Positions 22,604-32,778 of a stretch of 64,000 nt of DNA are shown here, piece after piece. Both the position numbers and the translations under genes were made by a program. Every line of letters starts with the position of its first letter. The first letter of the stretch is position 1. Origin of the DNA: Ornithodoros turicata (taxonomy: Eukaryota > Arthropoda > Arachnida > Ixodida > Argasidae); contig NC_088206.1 in assembly GCF_037126465.1 (NCBI RefSeq), positions 32,242,790-32,306,789 on the forward strand, in the 5' to 3' direction. The notes below the pieces were generated by a model, which saw only the letters and a program-made list of their open reading frames with translations, was not told where the DNA came from and searched no databases.

Positions 22604-23327
22604 ATTGAAAAATCGCGCAGTTTCTGAACTTTCAATGCCGGTAGCACGAAAAGTGACCTCCAGTGGGAGGAGCTTACGAGCATGCCACGTCACAGCCATG
22701 TCAGAATGTGACGTATGTGAACACACTCTATCCTTGCCATGGAGGAAGGAAAGAGAGGAGGAGCCCTACTGCTCCGAGAAGTGAAGCCGATATTGGGGGC
22801 CACTCCAGTGACATCACCGCTCGCTTTCCGGTTTCGGTTATATACATCGCTATGGGAGCCCCCAACCCATAGTTTTGGAATACTTGGAGAGGTGTGGTGG
22901 TAGCGCGCCGACGTGGCCCCCAAAGTGGTGTGTGCAAAGCGACCTCATTGGACTATTCAGATAACGTGACCCTCTCGCGGCTCCAAAGAAGCTACAGCTC
23001 GTCTCCTATCCTCACGTCACTTGCCCCACGCTTCTCTCTTCTGTTGATGAGCCGTTGGGGCGCCTCCTTTTCTTCTTTCCTCCACGATCCTTGCATTTGC
23101 TGACCGATGCTAGCCAATAGGAGGACGCGGAGGGCAGGCACTTCCCAAGCCTCTGCTCTCGCCTAAGAGATGGCGCAGCGTTACCGTTGTTTCGCGTGTC
23201 GCAAGCGTACCAATCTAACCAACGGCTGAACGAAGCTTAAACAGGAGTGTAGCTACCGTTATTTCGCCTGCCGCAAGGCTTCTGCTATGGTACACGAGTC
23301 TACCACATCGTCAACATCAAAACGAGG
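22604..23327. other. Non-coding stretch
   Basis: No gene recognised. The sequence is moderately G/C-rich and has no frame with recognisable motifs. Confidence 0.4.
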
Positions 23328-23340
23328 CCAAGCGGGAGTC

Positions 23341-23616
23341 TTTTTTATTGCGTGTCAGCGCCGCGAAGCAACTATGGCTATGAGCGGCGTACAGACGTGG
23401 GCAGACGGAGAGCGACACCAGGAAGGAATGTGAGACATGGGGTTAGTATGCGTCCTGGGCCGACTTCAGGGGGAACTGTGCCGAACTCAACCTAGTGACA
23501 ACCTCAGACAGCACAACCTGCGGTAGGAATTTAACCCACCACCTCTCAGTCTTCAGCACGACCTTGGCTACCACTAGCGAGCAGACGCCTTAGCCCACTC
23601 GGCCATGCCGCTGGTC
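23341..23616 (-). repeat. Ruka-type tRNA-derived SINE, full length
   Basis: On the - strand it begins with a tRNA-like head containing ATGGCCGAGTGGGCTAAGG (an A-box resembling tRNA-Ser) and a degraded B-box GGTTAAATTCC. It continues through GCAGGTTGTGCTGTCTGAGG and GCCCAGGACGCATACTAACC, and ends TGTACGCCGCTCATAGCCA and CAATAAAAAA. It is flanked by the exact 13-bp duplication CCAAGCGGGAGTC (23328-23340 and 23617-23629). It would be transcribed by RNA polymerase III and mobilised by a LINE enzyme. Ruka is known from hard ticks and is the best clue to the host. Confidence 0.9.
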
Positions 23617-23629
23617 CCAAGCGGGAGTC

Positions 23630-24117
23630 GCGTGTACGCCAGTTAACGGACGGCGAAGCCGTTGGTTGGTCAGAGCCGTTTATTAGGAGAGTTTGGTCAT
23701 TGGGAGGAGCCTCTCTCAAAGCGTGCCTTTGACGGCACACGATGGGCAGCGTCAAGGTCAATGGCACCATTTTGGATCAGAGCTATCGCCTTGAAATCTC
23801 CTATCCCGCCATTCTGGAGCAGAGGCACAGCCTTGAAATCCCCCGTGCCGCCGCGGCTCCCCTTTCATCCCGGTCAAGTGAGCGAAGCGATGACTAGTCT
23901 GATGTCACGGAGGCTCCTCATCTCCGGGCGGCGAAAGATCACAGAATGGCCAAAATCTCTATACTCTCTAAACGGCTCTGCCGTTGGTTGGATTGGTGCG
24001 CCATGGCAGAAGCCTTGTGGCATGCAAAACAGCGCCGGCTGCTGGGTAACGGACAGCGAAGCAGTTGATTAGATTGGTGCGCCATGGCAGCAGTGTCAAG
24101 GTGAATATAAACCTTGG
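23630..24117. other. Non-coding stretch with small internal direct repeats
   Basis: GATTGGTGCGCCATGGCAG occurs at about 23991 and again near 24075, and GCCTTGAAATC occurs near 23790 and 23832. These are short local duplications; no gene was recognised. Confidence 0.5.
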
Positions 24118-24504
24118 CAGTGTTGCCAAAATTCTAGACGAACGATCCACCAAAGTAGCCAACCGGTTCCGCCAGAATCCGCTAAATTTTCAGAAGAAGC
24201 CGCTAAGATCTGCTAAACGCTGAAAAGTGCTTGAACATGTTGAGATTGATGTAGATTGCACCTGTATTTATGGTGTTCAGGAGCTTGCTTCGCATTCTCG
24301 TTCATTTCTTCCGTCCGATGTTCCTGACAACTTCGGGGGGGAAGTCGTACTCGAAGCAGCTCTTCCCGTGCCGTCTCAAGCGTGAGCGGATTGCAAGAAT
24401 GGCTTCGACCATGCCCGGCTTCATTTTATTGCACAACTTGTTTTTTATCGACTTCACCTTGCTGAAGGTGCGATGAAGATCCCCTTGAAGTGTGGAAAAA
24501 GCAC

Positions 24505-24915
24505 GTTCTTCAAAATACCTGAATATTTGGACCGATGCATCTTATATTCAGTTGCCACAGCACTGTCCGGGAAAGACTTCTTGTGAATTTTCCCGATATG
24601 ATCGGAGGTCAGCACTGAGCTGTGCTCAGCAATAGAAACCACTGTCCTACCTTCAGCCTCATGTGCTGGATCGACATTCGCGAGGCGATGCGCACTGTCT
24701 GTTGGCCGGACGTGAAATGTCCCAATGCCTTTCTGTGCTTTGCGCTTTCCATGTGCCTTCAGGTCTGAGTATTTCGCACCCAGCTTGTAGCCACAGAACC
24801 GGCACTCCGCCGTTTGTTCCCCATCTGCCGCCGTTCTGCACCACAGCCATGCGCTTAGCAGAGGGTCCTGGAGCCATTCCTTGCGAAATTTTTGCTTGTA
24901 ACTCACTTTTGGCAT
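24505..24915 (-). pseudogene. hAT transposase, BED-type N-terminus only
   Basis: The frame starts M-P-K-V-S-Y-K-Q-K-F-R-K-E-W, a start shared by a group of hAT transposases. A C-R-F-C-G-Y pair with downstream L-K-A-H-G follows, fitting a BED zinc finger that binds the element's ends. The frame ends soon after K-M-H-R-S-K, and the catalytic RNase-H-fold and C-terminal dimerisation parts are absent, so this is a truncated copy. The start chosen is the first Met before the conserved K-V-S-Y-K-Q-K-F; 23 more upstream codons are open but carry no similarity I recognise. Confidence 0.65.
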
Positions 24916-24984
24916 TTCAACAAAATAGAAGAGTGCCATAGATGCTAGTAAAGGAGAGAATCGAAGCCGTAGGCGCAACTCCAC

Positions 24985-25538
24985 CTCGCATTGGGAACAG
25001 CAATCGGCAGAGATTGTGGGCTACTACAAGAGAGAGCAAGATGTCCTTACGCATGTAAACCTTAATTCGTGTTCTCGCGCAAAATCTCGGGTTATACGTC
25101 GTCGTTTCCCCTTGTAAACAATACTGTGCTGGTTAACAGCAACCCTAGTATTTAGGGCCTTAATTTCATGCCCGCCAGATTACGGCCCTAACTACTAAAG
25201 GGTTCTTAATATAAGGCCATGTTTATTTATTTTAACAATACTGTTGGCCCACGTCATTGTGGGTCGTTACAGGAAGTGGCCGGCATCAAACATCAGGAGC
25301 AGTTTTTTTTTTTTTAACAATAGTATTGATATTTTGTCCTGCTACGATAGCAGCGGGGAGACCATTCCAGTCCTCAACTGTACGCGGAAGAAATTATACT
25401 TTGAAAATGTCTGTGTGAGCTAAAAAGGGATATAACGCAAAGTAATGTTTATGTCTAAGGCACCATCCACCAAGAAAGGATAATGAAAATGAAATAAGTG
25501 AAAAAGCTGTTTTAGACGGAGTACCTTAAAATGTTCTT
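24985..25538. other. Interior of hAT element, non-coding
   Basis: No recognisable transposase continues here. The stretch contains a T run at 25304-25315 and otherwise nothing recognised. Confidence 0.4.
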
Positions 25539-25838
25539 CAATAAACCTCTACCCGAGAAACGTCATCATGACGTTGGTAGATAGACTGAAACCGAAACAA
25601 ATCGGAAGGGGAGGGCTGGGTTCCACTAATGGGCACTTGTTCGCTGCCTCCTATTGAAAGAAAAGTAGGACCGAAGGTCGCGTCCCTTTCAGGGACCATC
25701 GTAATCCCCTCAAGACCGTGGCTTTCGGGCGCGACCTTGTTCGTCCCTAGCTTCGAGCATGGTTCAACTCTACCAAACTGGTGGCGCTGTCGAACTCTAT
25801 GACACCGTTTGTTTACAAACAAACAGAAAGAGGTCTAT
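25539..25838. mobile_element. 300-bp MITE-like repeat, copy 1
   Basis: Strongly similar along its whole length to 53588-53917, same orientation. The first bases AATAAACCTCT are the inverse, with one mismatch, of the last bases in copy 2 (AATAGACCTCT), giving an 11-bp terminal inverted repeat. Shared blocks include ACCCGAGAAACGTCATCATG and GGGCTGGGTTCCACTAATGG. Non-coding. Confidence 0.75.
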
Positions 25839-26004
25839 CGGGAGCAACTTCATTCTGTGACAGAAACTGGTTGCAGATACTGTTGTACGGAAGTCTTTGC
25901 ATATGAATCGAGCTGCTTTTCTGCATGTTGCATTTCTGCGTGTTCTGGAGTCGTTTTTTTATGACAAATGAGGCACGGGTCGTAATCTAGAATGGGTAGA
26001 ATAA

Positions 26005-26913
26005 TACCCCTGTCAGACGTACTAATTTAGTGTCACTTTCAGCGAGTACACTTGCAGTAAGTGTCATTCTTTCGGAGTCACACGGCATCTTTTAGTGACA
26101 CTAAATGCAAAGTACACTTACGATGAAGTGAGTTCGCCAAACTCACTTCACTTTGCCTGCGACAGTCAAGTACGTAGCCTCCAGGGCAGGGATTGCATAA
26201 CAAAAAGCTTATTTTTGGAAAAGGAAAGAAACAACCCAATCGGAATTTATTTTTGGACAAATTTGTTAAGACAGCGCTGATTTGTATAAGAAAGACGTAA
26301 GGATTTTTGACGTGATTTACCGGTACTCTCGTTCACAGACTGCCCAGTAGAGTTCGTAATCCACTTCGCGGCAGCCATATTTGTTGACATTGCACGGTGG
26401 TTAAGTGTTACCGGCGAAATCGCGAAATAGTCGCAGTGAAGCACTGAATAATGGAAGACAAAAAAGACAGGGCATCGTGGTCTGAGATAGAAATCTATGC
26501 TATCAGAACATGGGAGGACCAAGCGAAACGCGAAAGTGTATGCTGGCATCGCGGGCCAGTTGCACGCGCAAGACATAGTAAACACCACCAAAGAGGTGAA
26601 GAAGAAGATTGAAAATTTGTCAAATAAATATACTTGTGTTGGTTCACAACAGTTATATTTATGACGTTCAATCGACTTCAACTGCGAAGAAAATCTTTAT
26701 GAAATGTTTCTGGACGTAAAAAAAATGATTTTACCAAGAAAGCATGGCGCACTCCCCGATGTTAGGTGGGAGTTCAAGCTCGCCCATCGTCATCACCATG
26801 ACTGCTTAGTGACACTTACTTATGCCGTGTAGCAGGAGCCTAGTGAAAGTGACATTACGGGACGGAGTGCACTTCAAATAAGTGACACTAAATTAGTACG
26901 TCTCACAGCGGTA
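26005..26913 (+). mobile_element. PIF/Harbinger element with TAA duplication, 909 bp
   Basis: The terminal inverted repeats share about 34 bp: TACC.CTGT.AGACGTACTAATTTAGTGTCACTT at the left and its inverse at the right. Both sides are flanked by TAA (26002-26004 and 26914-26916), the 3-bp target of PIF/Harbinger elements. Further AGTGACA-type motifs recur inside the ends. A Myb/SANT-like gene fragment (26451-26660) is present and the DDE nuclease gene is absent, so the copy is non-autonomous. It sits inside a hAT-type element. Confidence 0.85.
26451..26660 (+). pseudogene. Myb/SANT-like protein fragment of Harbinger
   Basis: The frame starts M-E-D-K-K-D-R-A-S-W-S-E-I-E and continues I-Y-A-I-R-T-W-E-D-Q. 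After a frame change near 26538 it reads Y-A-G-I-A-G-Q-L and V-K-K-K-I-E-N-L-S-N-K-Y. The spacing of the tryptophans and the K-K-I-E-N-L ending match the trihelix Myb/SANT-like DNA-binding protein that autonomous Harbinger elements encode beside their nuclease. The frameshift and the missing remainder make it a relic. Confidence 0.65.
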
Positions 26914-27321
26914 TAAGTGTTTTATATGCTGTTAACCTCACATCATATGTCGAGTTCCACAATTTTCGCTTCAGCTGGAATAGTCTCCGCATGTTGCCGT
27001 CTGACCTGGGCTACTAGCAGTGTGTGTTCCCCAAGAAGATCAAAGAGGTTCTTGCAGAGAAGGAAACAGAGCGAATCGAAAGTGAGCTTCTTGCGCGCAG
27101 ACTGCCGTCAGATAGCCAAATTCCAGGTGACTGGTTTCGGTTCGGCAATTAGCATACTCTCGGGAATATATTGATTCTTCGGGCTTTTCAGCCAAAATGT
27201 GGCGAAAGTCTGATTCCGCTAGAATCCCCTAAATTCAGCCAGGACCCTGCCAGAAATTCCGCTAGCCACTAAACAATTTTTCTCCGCTAAATTGGCAGCA
27301 CTGGTAGAACTTGGTATAGAA

Positions 27322-27887
27322 CTATAGAGGGAGATCGCCCACTTGCGAGCTGGCGTTGAGCATCCGCAGGAGGAGAGCACGACCTGAATCCGGAAGGTTC
27401 CGAAGTGCTTTATACGTGACTTGGTCCAGCCCGGGGGATGTGTGCTGGGGGGAGTCCCGCAGCGCAGAGTCCATCTCCACAAAGCGAGAAGATCCAAAGC
27501 CGGCTCCGCGGACGACGCCAAAGCAACTGGAATGTCGCAGGCCGACAGTTGGTCGGCCGAGGGATCGGCTGCGAGGCGAGCGCAATATTCCGTTGCAATA
27601 TCCAACTCCGTGCGTGCGGTGGCTAGGGACAGGGCACGGAATGGGTGCCCGAGCGTGACAGGAGAAGAGAGTCCCTTCATTACGTTCCAGATCCAGGTCA
27701 TGGGGGTGCGGGGAGAGAGAGAGGACGCAAAACTTCGCCAGCGGTCCCGCGCAAGCTTGCGTAAATGGCGCTGGACGGCCTCCTGGATTCGACGCGCCTC
27801 TTGCTGGTGTGCAGGGGGTTGGGTTCGACGGGCTCGTCTCTCAGCACGGCGACGTAGAGCACGGAGTCTAGCGTATTCGCTGTCCAC
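27322..27887 (-). pseudogene. LINE ORF2, linker and start of reverse transcriptase
   Basis: The frame from 27887 has an Arg-rich helix (R-A-E-R-R-A-R-R) and W-I-W-N-V-M-K-G-L-S. After a frameshift (frame 27585-27322) it reads S-P-G-L-D-Q-V-T-Y-K-A-L-R-N-L-P. That last motif is the entry to the reverse transcriptase domain of I/Jockey/R1-type elements. The sequence ends just after it, so the F/Y-x-D-D catalytic box is absent. Confidence 0.75.
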
Positions 27888-28013
27888 CGCAGAGAACTGC
27901 GCAGGTATACGGAATGCCGTCGTAGCCGCCTGTACAGCGTTGGTCAGGGTGTCCCGGAAAATGCGCTCATCTTCCAGCGTGCCGCTCAGAGAGACCGAGT
28001 CGATGGCAGCCTT

Positions 28014-28741
28014 CTACTGCTGCCAGTCCGTTCGCCTGACAGGATGAGACGTTGCGAGCTGGCAAATGCCCCTGACGCCGATCAAAACGGGGAGATGGTC
28101 GCTACCGAGTGTGTCAGCATCCACGCGCCAGACCGGCCGCCGCGGTAAGGACGCCGAGGTGACGGTGAGGTCCAGGCACGACGAGAGGAATGCACCGTAT
28201 AGAAACGTGGGTGAGCCGTCGTTGAGGACACAGAGACTCTGGTCTGCAAAGAAGCTTGCGAGCCGCTCTCCTCTTGCATCGGTGTGGGTACTACCCCAGA
28301 TAACATTAGGAACGTTGAAATCGCCGCATAGTACGAAAGGCGGGGGAAGGCTGGCGAGGAGTGCAGCCAGATCATCGACATTGTAGTTGACTGCCGGCGG
28401 GAGGTAGAGAGATATGATTGTGACATCCAGAGATCCCAGGCGAACTGAGCAGCATACGTACTCGCCGAAACCTTGCGCCTGCACGTGGCCGGTGTGTCAG
28501 AACGAACCAAAATGGCAGCGCGGCTTCGTGCACCATGGGGCTCCGAAAGATGAGTAGCATAATTAGACAGACAGAAGTCATGCGACAGTCCACATTCTGC
28601 GATACACATGACAGGGAATTTATGACGCCATGCAAACTGGCGGAAGTCTGATATCTTCTGCCGTAGCCCTCTGGAATTCCACTGGAAGATGGCCGTGGTA
28701 TCGTAGCGCACTGACGTCGAGTGTTGCATGCCATTATTCAT
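28014..28741 (-). pseudogene. LINE ORF2 endonuclease domain
   Basis: ORF2 starts at 28741 (M-N-N-G-M-Q) and reads I-F-Q-W-N-S-R-G-L-R. After a frameshift near 28490 it reads F-V-L-C-G-D-F-N, then G-D/W-G-S-T-H-T-type sequence and G-S-D-H-L-P-V. These are the nucleic-acid-nicking endonuclease motifs (N, D-F-N, S-D-H) of LINE proteins, which open the target site and prime reverse transcription. The ORF2 start overlaps the ORF1 stop by 8 nt. Confidence 0.85.
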
Positions 28742-31036
28742 TACGGGAGGCAGGGGCACGAAGGCAACTGTTGAGCAGTGGCTCCAGAGCAAGCACAGCC
28801 TGAACTGCTGACAGACCAGCAGACGCAGGAAACTGGTGAACGATGGCGCGCAGCGCAGCGAAGAGCATGGGGAGGATAGAGTCAAAGTTGGTGTCCTGTC
28901 CCTTCGGCAGCTGGGAGGAGCCTGCTACAAAAGGCCCAGGGGCCGGATTCACAAAGAGCTCGTGCGACGGAATCTTTCGTAACTCCGTCGTACGGGAAAG
29001 TTACGACGAAGTGTAGATTCACGAAGGGCGCGCGTCGCAAAATCTTCGCAGCTTACGGCGGAATCCTGCGAGAGCTCCCGAGCAGTCTTACGAAGAAAGA
29101 TGGCGGCGTTATTTGGCAGCGGTGGACTTGGAGACGGGAAACAAAGACTCCGTAATACGCGCGAACGCATTGCACTTTGCCACAGAACCTTCGAGACCAT
29201 CCCCGAAGTGACATTGAGGCACTTTTTTGCTTGGGAACCTTCAACAAATGCTTCAACTTTGTGCTCCGTAAAATCGGGTCGCAGGGATTTTTCAAGCATC
29301 CCCTACACCCCGCTAAGACACCCCCAACACCCCTCCAAATTGTGTGCAAGAAAGGCAAAAGAAGCCATAAAAGCTGCAAAACTGAGTGCTACATACCGTT
29401 TACAAAACACCCTCACCCACCCCCTCCCCGAGACGAACATACTGGGAATATATTTGCTGTGTCATCGAACGCGTTTCGCCTGTGATTCCATGGCATCCAT
29501 TATGGCTACCGAAAGACCGAGAGCACGTGCAGCAACAAAACATTTGGGGACGAACAACTTCGTCTTCTTCTAACGGGACGACACTTATTGGTGCGATTAC
29601 AAATTTTCGTCATCGTTACCATAGCGAAAACATAGTCTCGCACCCTTTGGCTGTTTCTCTCGGAGGTGCACGTGACAGGAAGCAAGCAACTTCCTCTTCC
29701 TCGTCAAAGGGGGTACCCTCTCCACTACGATAGCTTTGTGAATCGCGCTTACGACGCCGTCGTACGCGCGTCGCAGGCTACGACGTCTTAGCGCATCTTA
29801 GCGTAACTTACGATCGCGTTTGTGAATCCGACCCCAGATACTTAGGGTCGCTCGGCATCAGACTTGCGAGGGTCAGGTACTGTAGGAGGTGGAGGCGCTG
29901 TAGACTTGACAACCTACCGGGGACCTTGTGAGACCGGGGTGCTTCGTTTGTTTCTCGTAAGAGCTGTTCACTCTTCAGAAGGTTTGGGAAGGCTGAGAAA
30001 GGCTCGGGAAGTGGTCCGCAGAAACAGGCGACGGTCGCTTGTCTGGCGGCGCAGAGCTAGCCTTCCCATTCAGGACTCGTCGCCGATGGGCAGCAGCAGC
30101 AGCCTTGGCAACTTTACACGCCCGAAAGGTCGCAGTATGTGGTCCGGCACAATTGGCACACTTCGGCTCGCGCCGAGCAGTGCACTCTTTATAGTCATGT
30201 GGGCCCGAGCACACTTTACATCTTTGTGGCCCACGACAGGCCTTTGCATAGTGACCGTGCTTTTGACAGTTGAAGAACTGAACAAGAGGGTCGATGTACT
30301 CCAAAACGCGGTATTACGTGAACCCAAGGGGAATCTCTGCAGGAAGCATGAGGCCCTCCTGGAAAGTCAATAGGACGCTGTACTTCGTAATTGCAGTGGC
30401 AGATCCGTCGCTTTCACGGGAGAAGGCCATTTCTCTTTTAACGGCAGTGACACCACGGGGTTTGAAGAACTCCAATAGCTGGTCCTCGCTGCAACGGCGG
30501 GGAACACCCGATATTCTGCCCGTGGTACACGTATACGAAGCCGGAATACGGGGTTCGACAGGGATATTCGCAAGCGACTTCAGGCTGAGCAGTCTACGCG
30601 CCGAATGCCCGGAGGAGACATGAAGGATGAGAGTGCCCTGCTTATTGATTCGATGATAAAGCACTTTCTCCTGAGTCGCTGTAAAGACGTCATGGGCGAT
30701 AAGATCAGGGTTGACATTCCAGAAAGAATCCGAGTCGCTCTTGCACTTGAAGACACCGTGATGCCCTCTGGGCGATTCTTTTTGTGAGTGACGACTTGAA
30801 ACGCCGACGAGCATGCCTTCCGTGCGCAGGGCGCTGTCAGGGCCCTGCAGGTCTGGAGCGCCGTCGAGGCCGAGCATAAGCTCCGTTGTCGATGACCGTG
30901 GCCCGTTATCGCTCCTGAGAGCGCTGCTCCGGCACCGGGCAAACGGTGACCGGCTCCGGCCGCTGAGTGGTTGACCAGACCTCCTGGAGTCGCCGCCTGC
31001 ACTTGATGCGCGGCGTCTCCCTCTACCCACATCCAT
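28734..31036 (-). pseudogene. LINE ORF1 (gag-like), split by an insertion
   Basis: The frame from 31036 starts M-D-V-G-R-G-R-R-R with an Arg/Ser-rich N-terminus and runs to 30314, where a frameshift occurs. The next piece (30304-29975) holds C-x2-C-x3-H-x4-C and C-x2-C-x3-H-x6-C knuckles, preceded by one whose first Cys is replaced by Phe. After the insertion at 28939-29835 the C-terminus resumes and stops at 28734. ORF1 proteins of this kind bind the element RNA. The Met at 31036 is preferred over the upstream 31111 frame start because the basic region begins there. Confidence 0.75.
28939..29835. mobile_element. Inverted-repeat element inserted in LINE ORF1, 897 bp
   Basis: The ends GGGGCCGGATTCACAAA and the inverse of GGGGTCGGATTCACAAA form a 17-bp terminal repeat with one mismatch. 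Both ends continue with clusters of CGTAAGTTACG-, CGTCGTACG- and TTACGAC-type motifs. Removing it rejoins the LINE ORF1 context on both sides. No coding region or target duplication was recognised, so the superfamily is open. Confidence 0.75.
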
Positions 31037-31152
31037 CCGACGAGGTTGGAAGGGGCAATAGACCAGCAGATGCAGTAATTGAAAGTAGAGAAGAGAGCAG
31101 AAAAGGAACACGTCCGTCGGGATCGAACTACTTCTTCTTCTTCAACATGTAA

Positions 31153-32490
31153 GGATCTGCCGCCGTTGTTCCAGGAGCCTTCGTAGTGAACGCTAGGTTA
31201 TCAACACAGGTGGCACTCAATGTATTGCTCCGTAAACGAAAGCGTGCTGGGCGAACTCAATGCATCCTGGACAGGTCCTGGTCGTATGTCACAGCAAACG
31301 TCAAGACACACGTACGTGACCTTAAACATGGCGGTACACGTGATCGGCGGCCAAACCGTTTCTAGACAATGCGCGGTTGTTGTTTCTGCGCGACGTTTGA
31401 GATGTCTTTCGAACACGGTAATTTGCATTAATCCAATAATCTCGCAGTAAAACGCCCAGTTTGCCGCATAAGACCTCGTACTGTTGACGACTTCCAAAAA
31501 TGTGATGACGCCAGCGCGTTAAGACTCACTGAGCCGACGCGATGTACTTAAACTAAGGAGAATGGGCTACAATTTTGCGGAACAAGCACCGCATGGTTTA
31601 CGCTGCCAAATATGTTCATCTCTTGGATTTATGACGACGGAGATATGTCAGTAATCGGCAAAACGACATGTAAGCAAAGTCACATGACCTCAAAATGACG
31701 TTTTCTATGACGTGCGACCAGGACAAAATTGCAGTTTTGCCAAAGGCACCCGTGAGGGTAGTTACAACAATGGCGGGTTTGTGTCACCCCTGTGGTTATC
31801 AATTAGATCCTCTTGTGTTCCATCTGTCGGGCAGAATTGACGAAAAGCGGAGGGCGTTGCACCCCCTTAAACATAAGGTTGAGTTGTTCTACTGTAAGCA
31901 GCGAGAGGACGACGTATGTATTCTATTGCTTGTGCGAAAGAGAGGGTGATCGTAATCGCGTTCCCGGCTATCACGAGAACGTTGTGGCAGATACTACGAA
32001 CACGAGTTCTGTTTTTCCTACTTGATCCACTTCTGTTTACAAACAGAAGTGGGTCTATTCGAGAGTGCAGAGGATGCGCTCGACACTCGCAAAACGAATA
32101 CGAAGGCGCTGCACAGCTTTAACTAGTTCGGGAAGTGCAAAATCGAACAGACCTTATAACATCGCGGTCCTTCACGTCGCCATGACAACGTGAATGGAGA
32201 TTATCGCAGAAGTCCTGCCACGCGTTGTGAAAACACGCGGGACTCACGCAATCGGCGACGCAAGGCCTTGGAAATGCAACCCGCCACGACCAGCTCTTAT
32301 GCGGCTGTATGGTGCGGCCGCACCTGGCCCCGCTCCTCGGGCGAATATCACTGATGGCGAATTCGGGTGGTCATTTCGTGGCAACATTTTTTGCCAGATC
32401 CCGAGCAGTCATATTCGCTTGGTGAAAACGAAGCAGTCTCGCTTATTCGCGTGGCGCTTTCCGAGCGCCCGGAATTTCCCAGCTAGCACT
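31153..32490. other. Mostly unrecognised non-coding stretch
   Basis: Near 32033-32062 the sequence TTTACAAACAGAAGTGGGTCTATT resembles the end of the 300-bp MITE at 25539. At 32250-32290 the + strand translation H-A-I-G-D-A-R-P-W-K-C-N-P resembles a conserved segment before gypsy reverse transcriptase, but it is too short to call. Nothing else was recognised. Confidence 0.4.
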
Positions 32491-32767
32491 TGAGGAAACC
32501 TACGTTCCCACAACCTCGGGGCGTCAGCCCGTCCGTTCCGCGCGCAAAGGAACAAGCAGCACACACAGAAATTCAAACAGACATACCAGATTTATTGTCC
32601 AGACCAAAGCCTTCAGACCAAAGCCTCCCGGCAGCAGGCAATCCCAAACGAAAAAAGGGCTCTCCGTGATAACGAGCCCCCCGCTTTTATCTATTCGGTC
32701 ACGCCCCCTTTCGTCGGATACCCAGCGCGCCCTCTGTCGGAGGGTATCCGGACGCTGGATCCGATAC
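32491..32767 (-). repeat. Gypsy 3' LTR
   Basis: Matches 40096-40365 over most of its length, for example CAGCCCGTCCGTTCCGCGCG and GGAGGGTATCCGGACGCTGG. It differs by an internal partial duplication around CAGACCAAAGCC and by divergence at its outer edge. The terminal bases no longer read as a perfect TG...CA pair. Confidence 0.85.
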
Positions 32768-32778
32768 TTCCCCTCCCC

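Larger units (their letters stand above)
24118..27303 (-). mobile_element. hAT-type element with nested insertions, about 3.2 kb
   Basis: The left end CAGTGTTGCCA and the inverse of CAGTGCTGCCA at the right end form hAT-like terminal repeats. Both ends contain GCTAAATT/CCGCTAA motifs in inverse orientation. A BED-finger transposase N-terminus lies on the - strand at 24505-24915. A 300-bp repeat (25539-25838) and a Harbinger element (26005-26913) lie inside. The flanks AACCTTGG and GTAGAACT do not match, so the duplication is lost or one end has shifted. Confidence 0.6.
27319..31152 (-). mobile_element. Non-LTR retrotransposon (I/Jockey/R1-like), 3'-truncated
   Basis: On the - strand the order is ORF1 with zinc knuckles (from 31036), then ORF2 with an apurinic-type endonuclease (from 28741), then the beginning of the reverse transcriptase, which stops at about 27319. 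The reverse transcriptase core and 3' tail are missing, which is the opposite of the usual 5' truncation and suggests later deletion. An 897-bp inverted-repeat element at 28939-29835 splits ORF1. Two-ORF structure with CCHC knuckles in ORF1 and this endonuclease fits the I/Jockey/R1 group; the exact clade is not settled. Confidence 0.8.

Noticed and set aside
26917..27174. Open frame and Lys/Glu-rich peptide just outside the Harbinger element
   Set aside because: No family recognised and the helical look of the peptide is not evidence of a gene.
27421..28047. 208-codon open frame on the + strand
   Set aside because: Antisense shadow of the LINE ORF2 region, which has recognisable motifs on the - strand.
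32250..32290. Short + strand peptide H-A-I-G-D-A-R-P-W-K-C-N-P resembling the segment before gypsy reverse transcriptase
   Set aside because: Only about 14 residues, with no continuation on either side; could be a relic but cannot be called.
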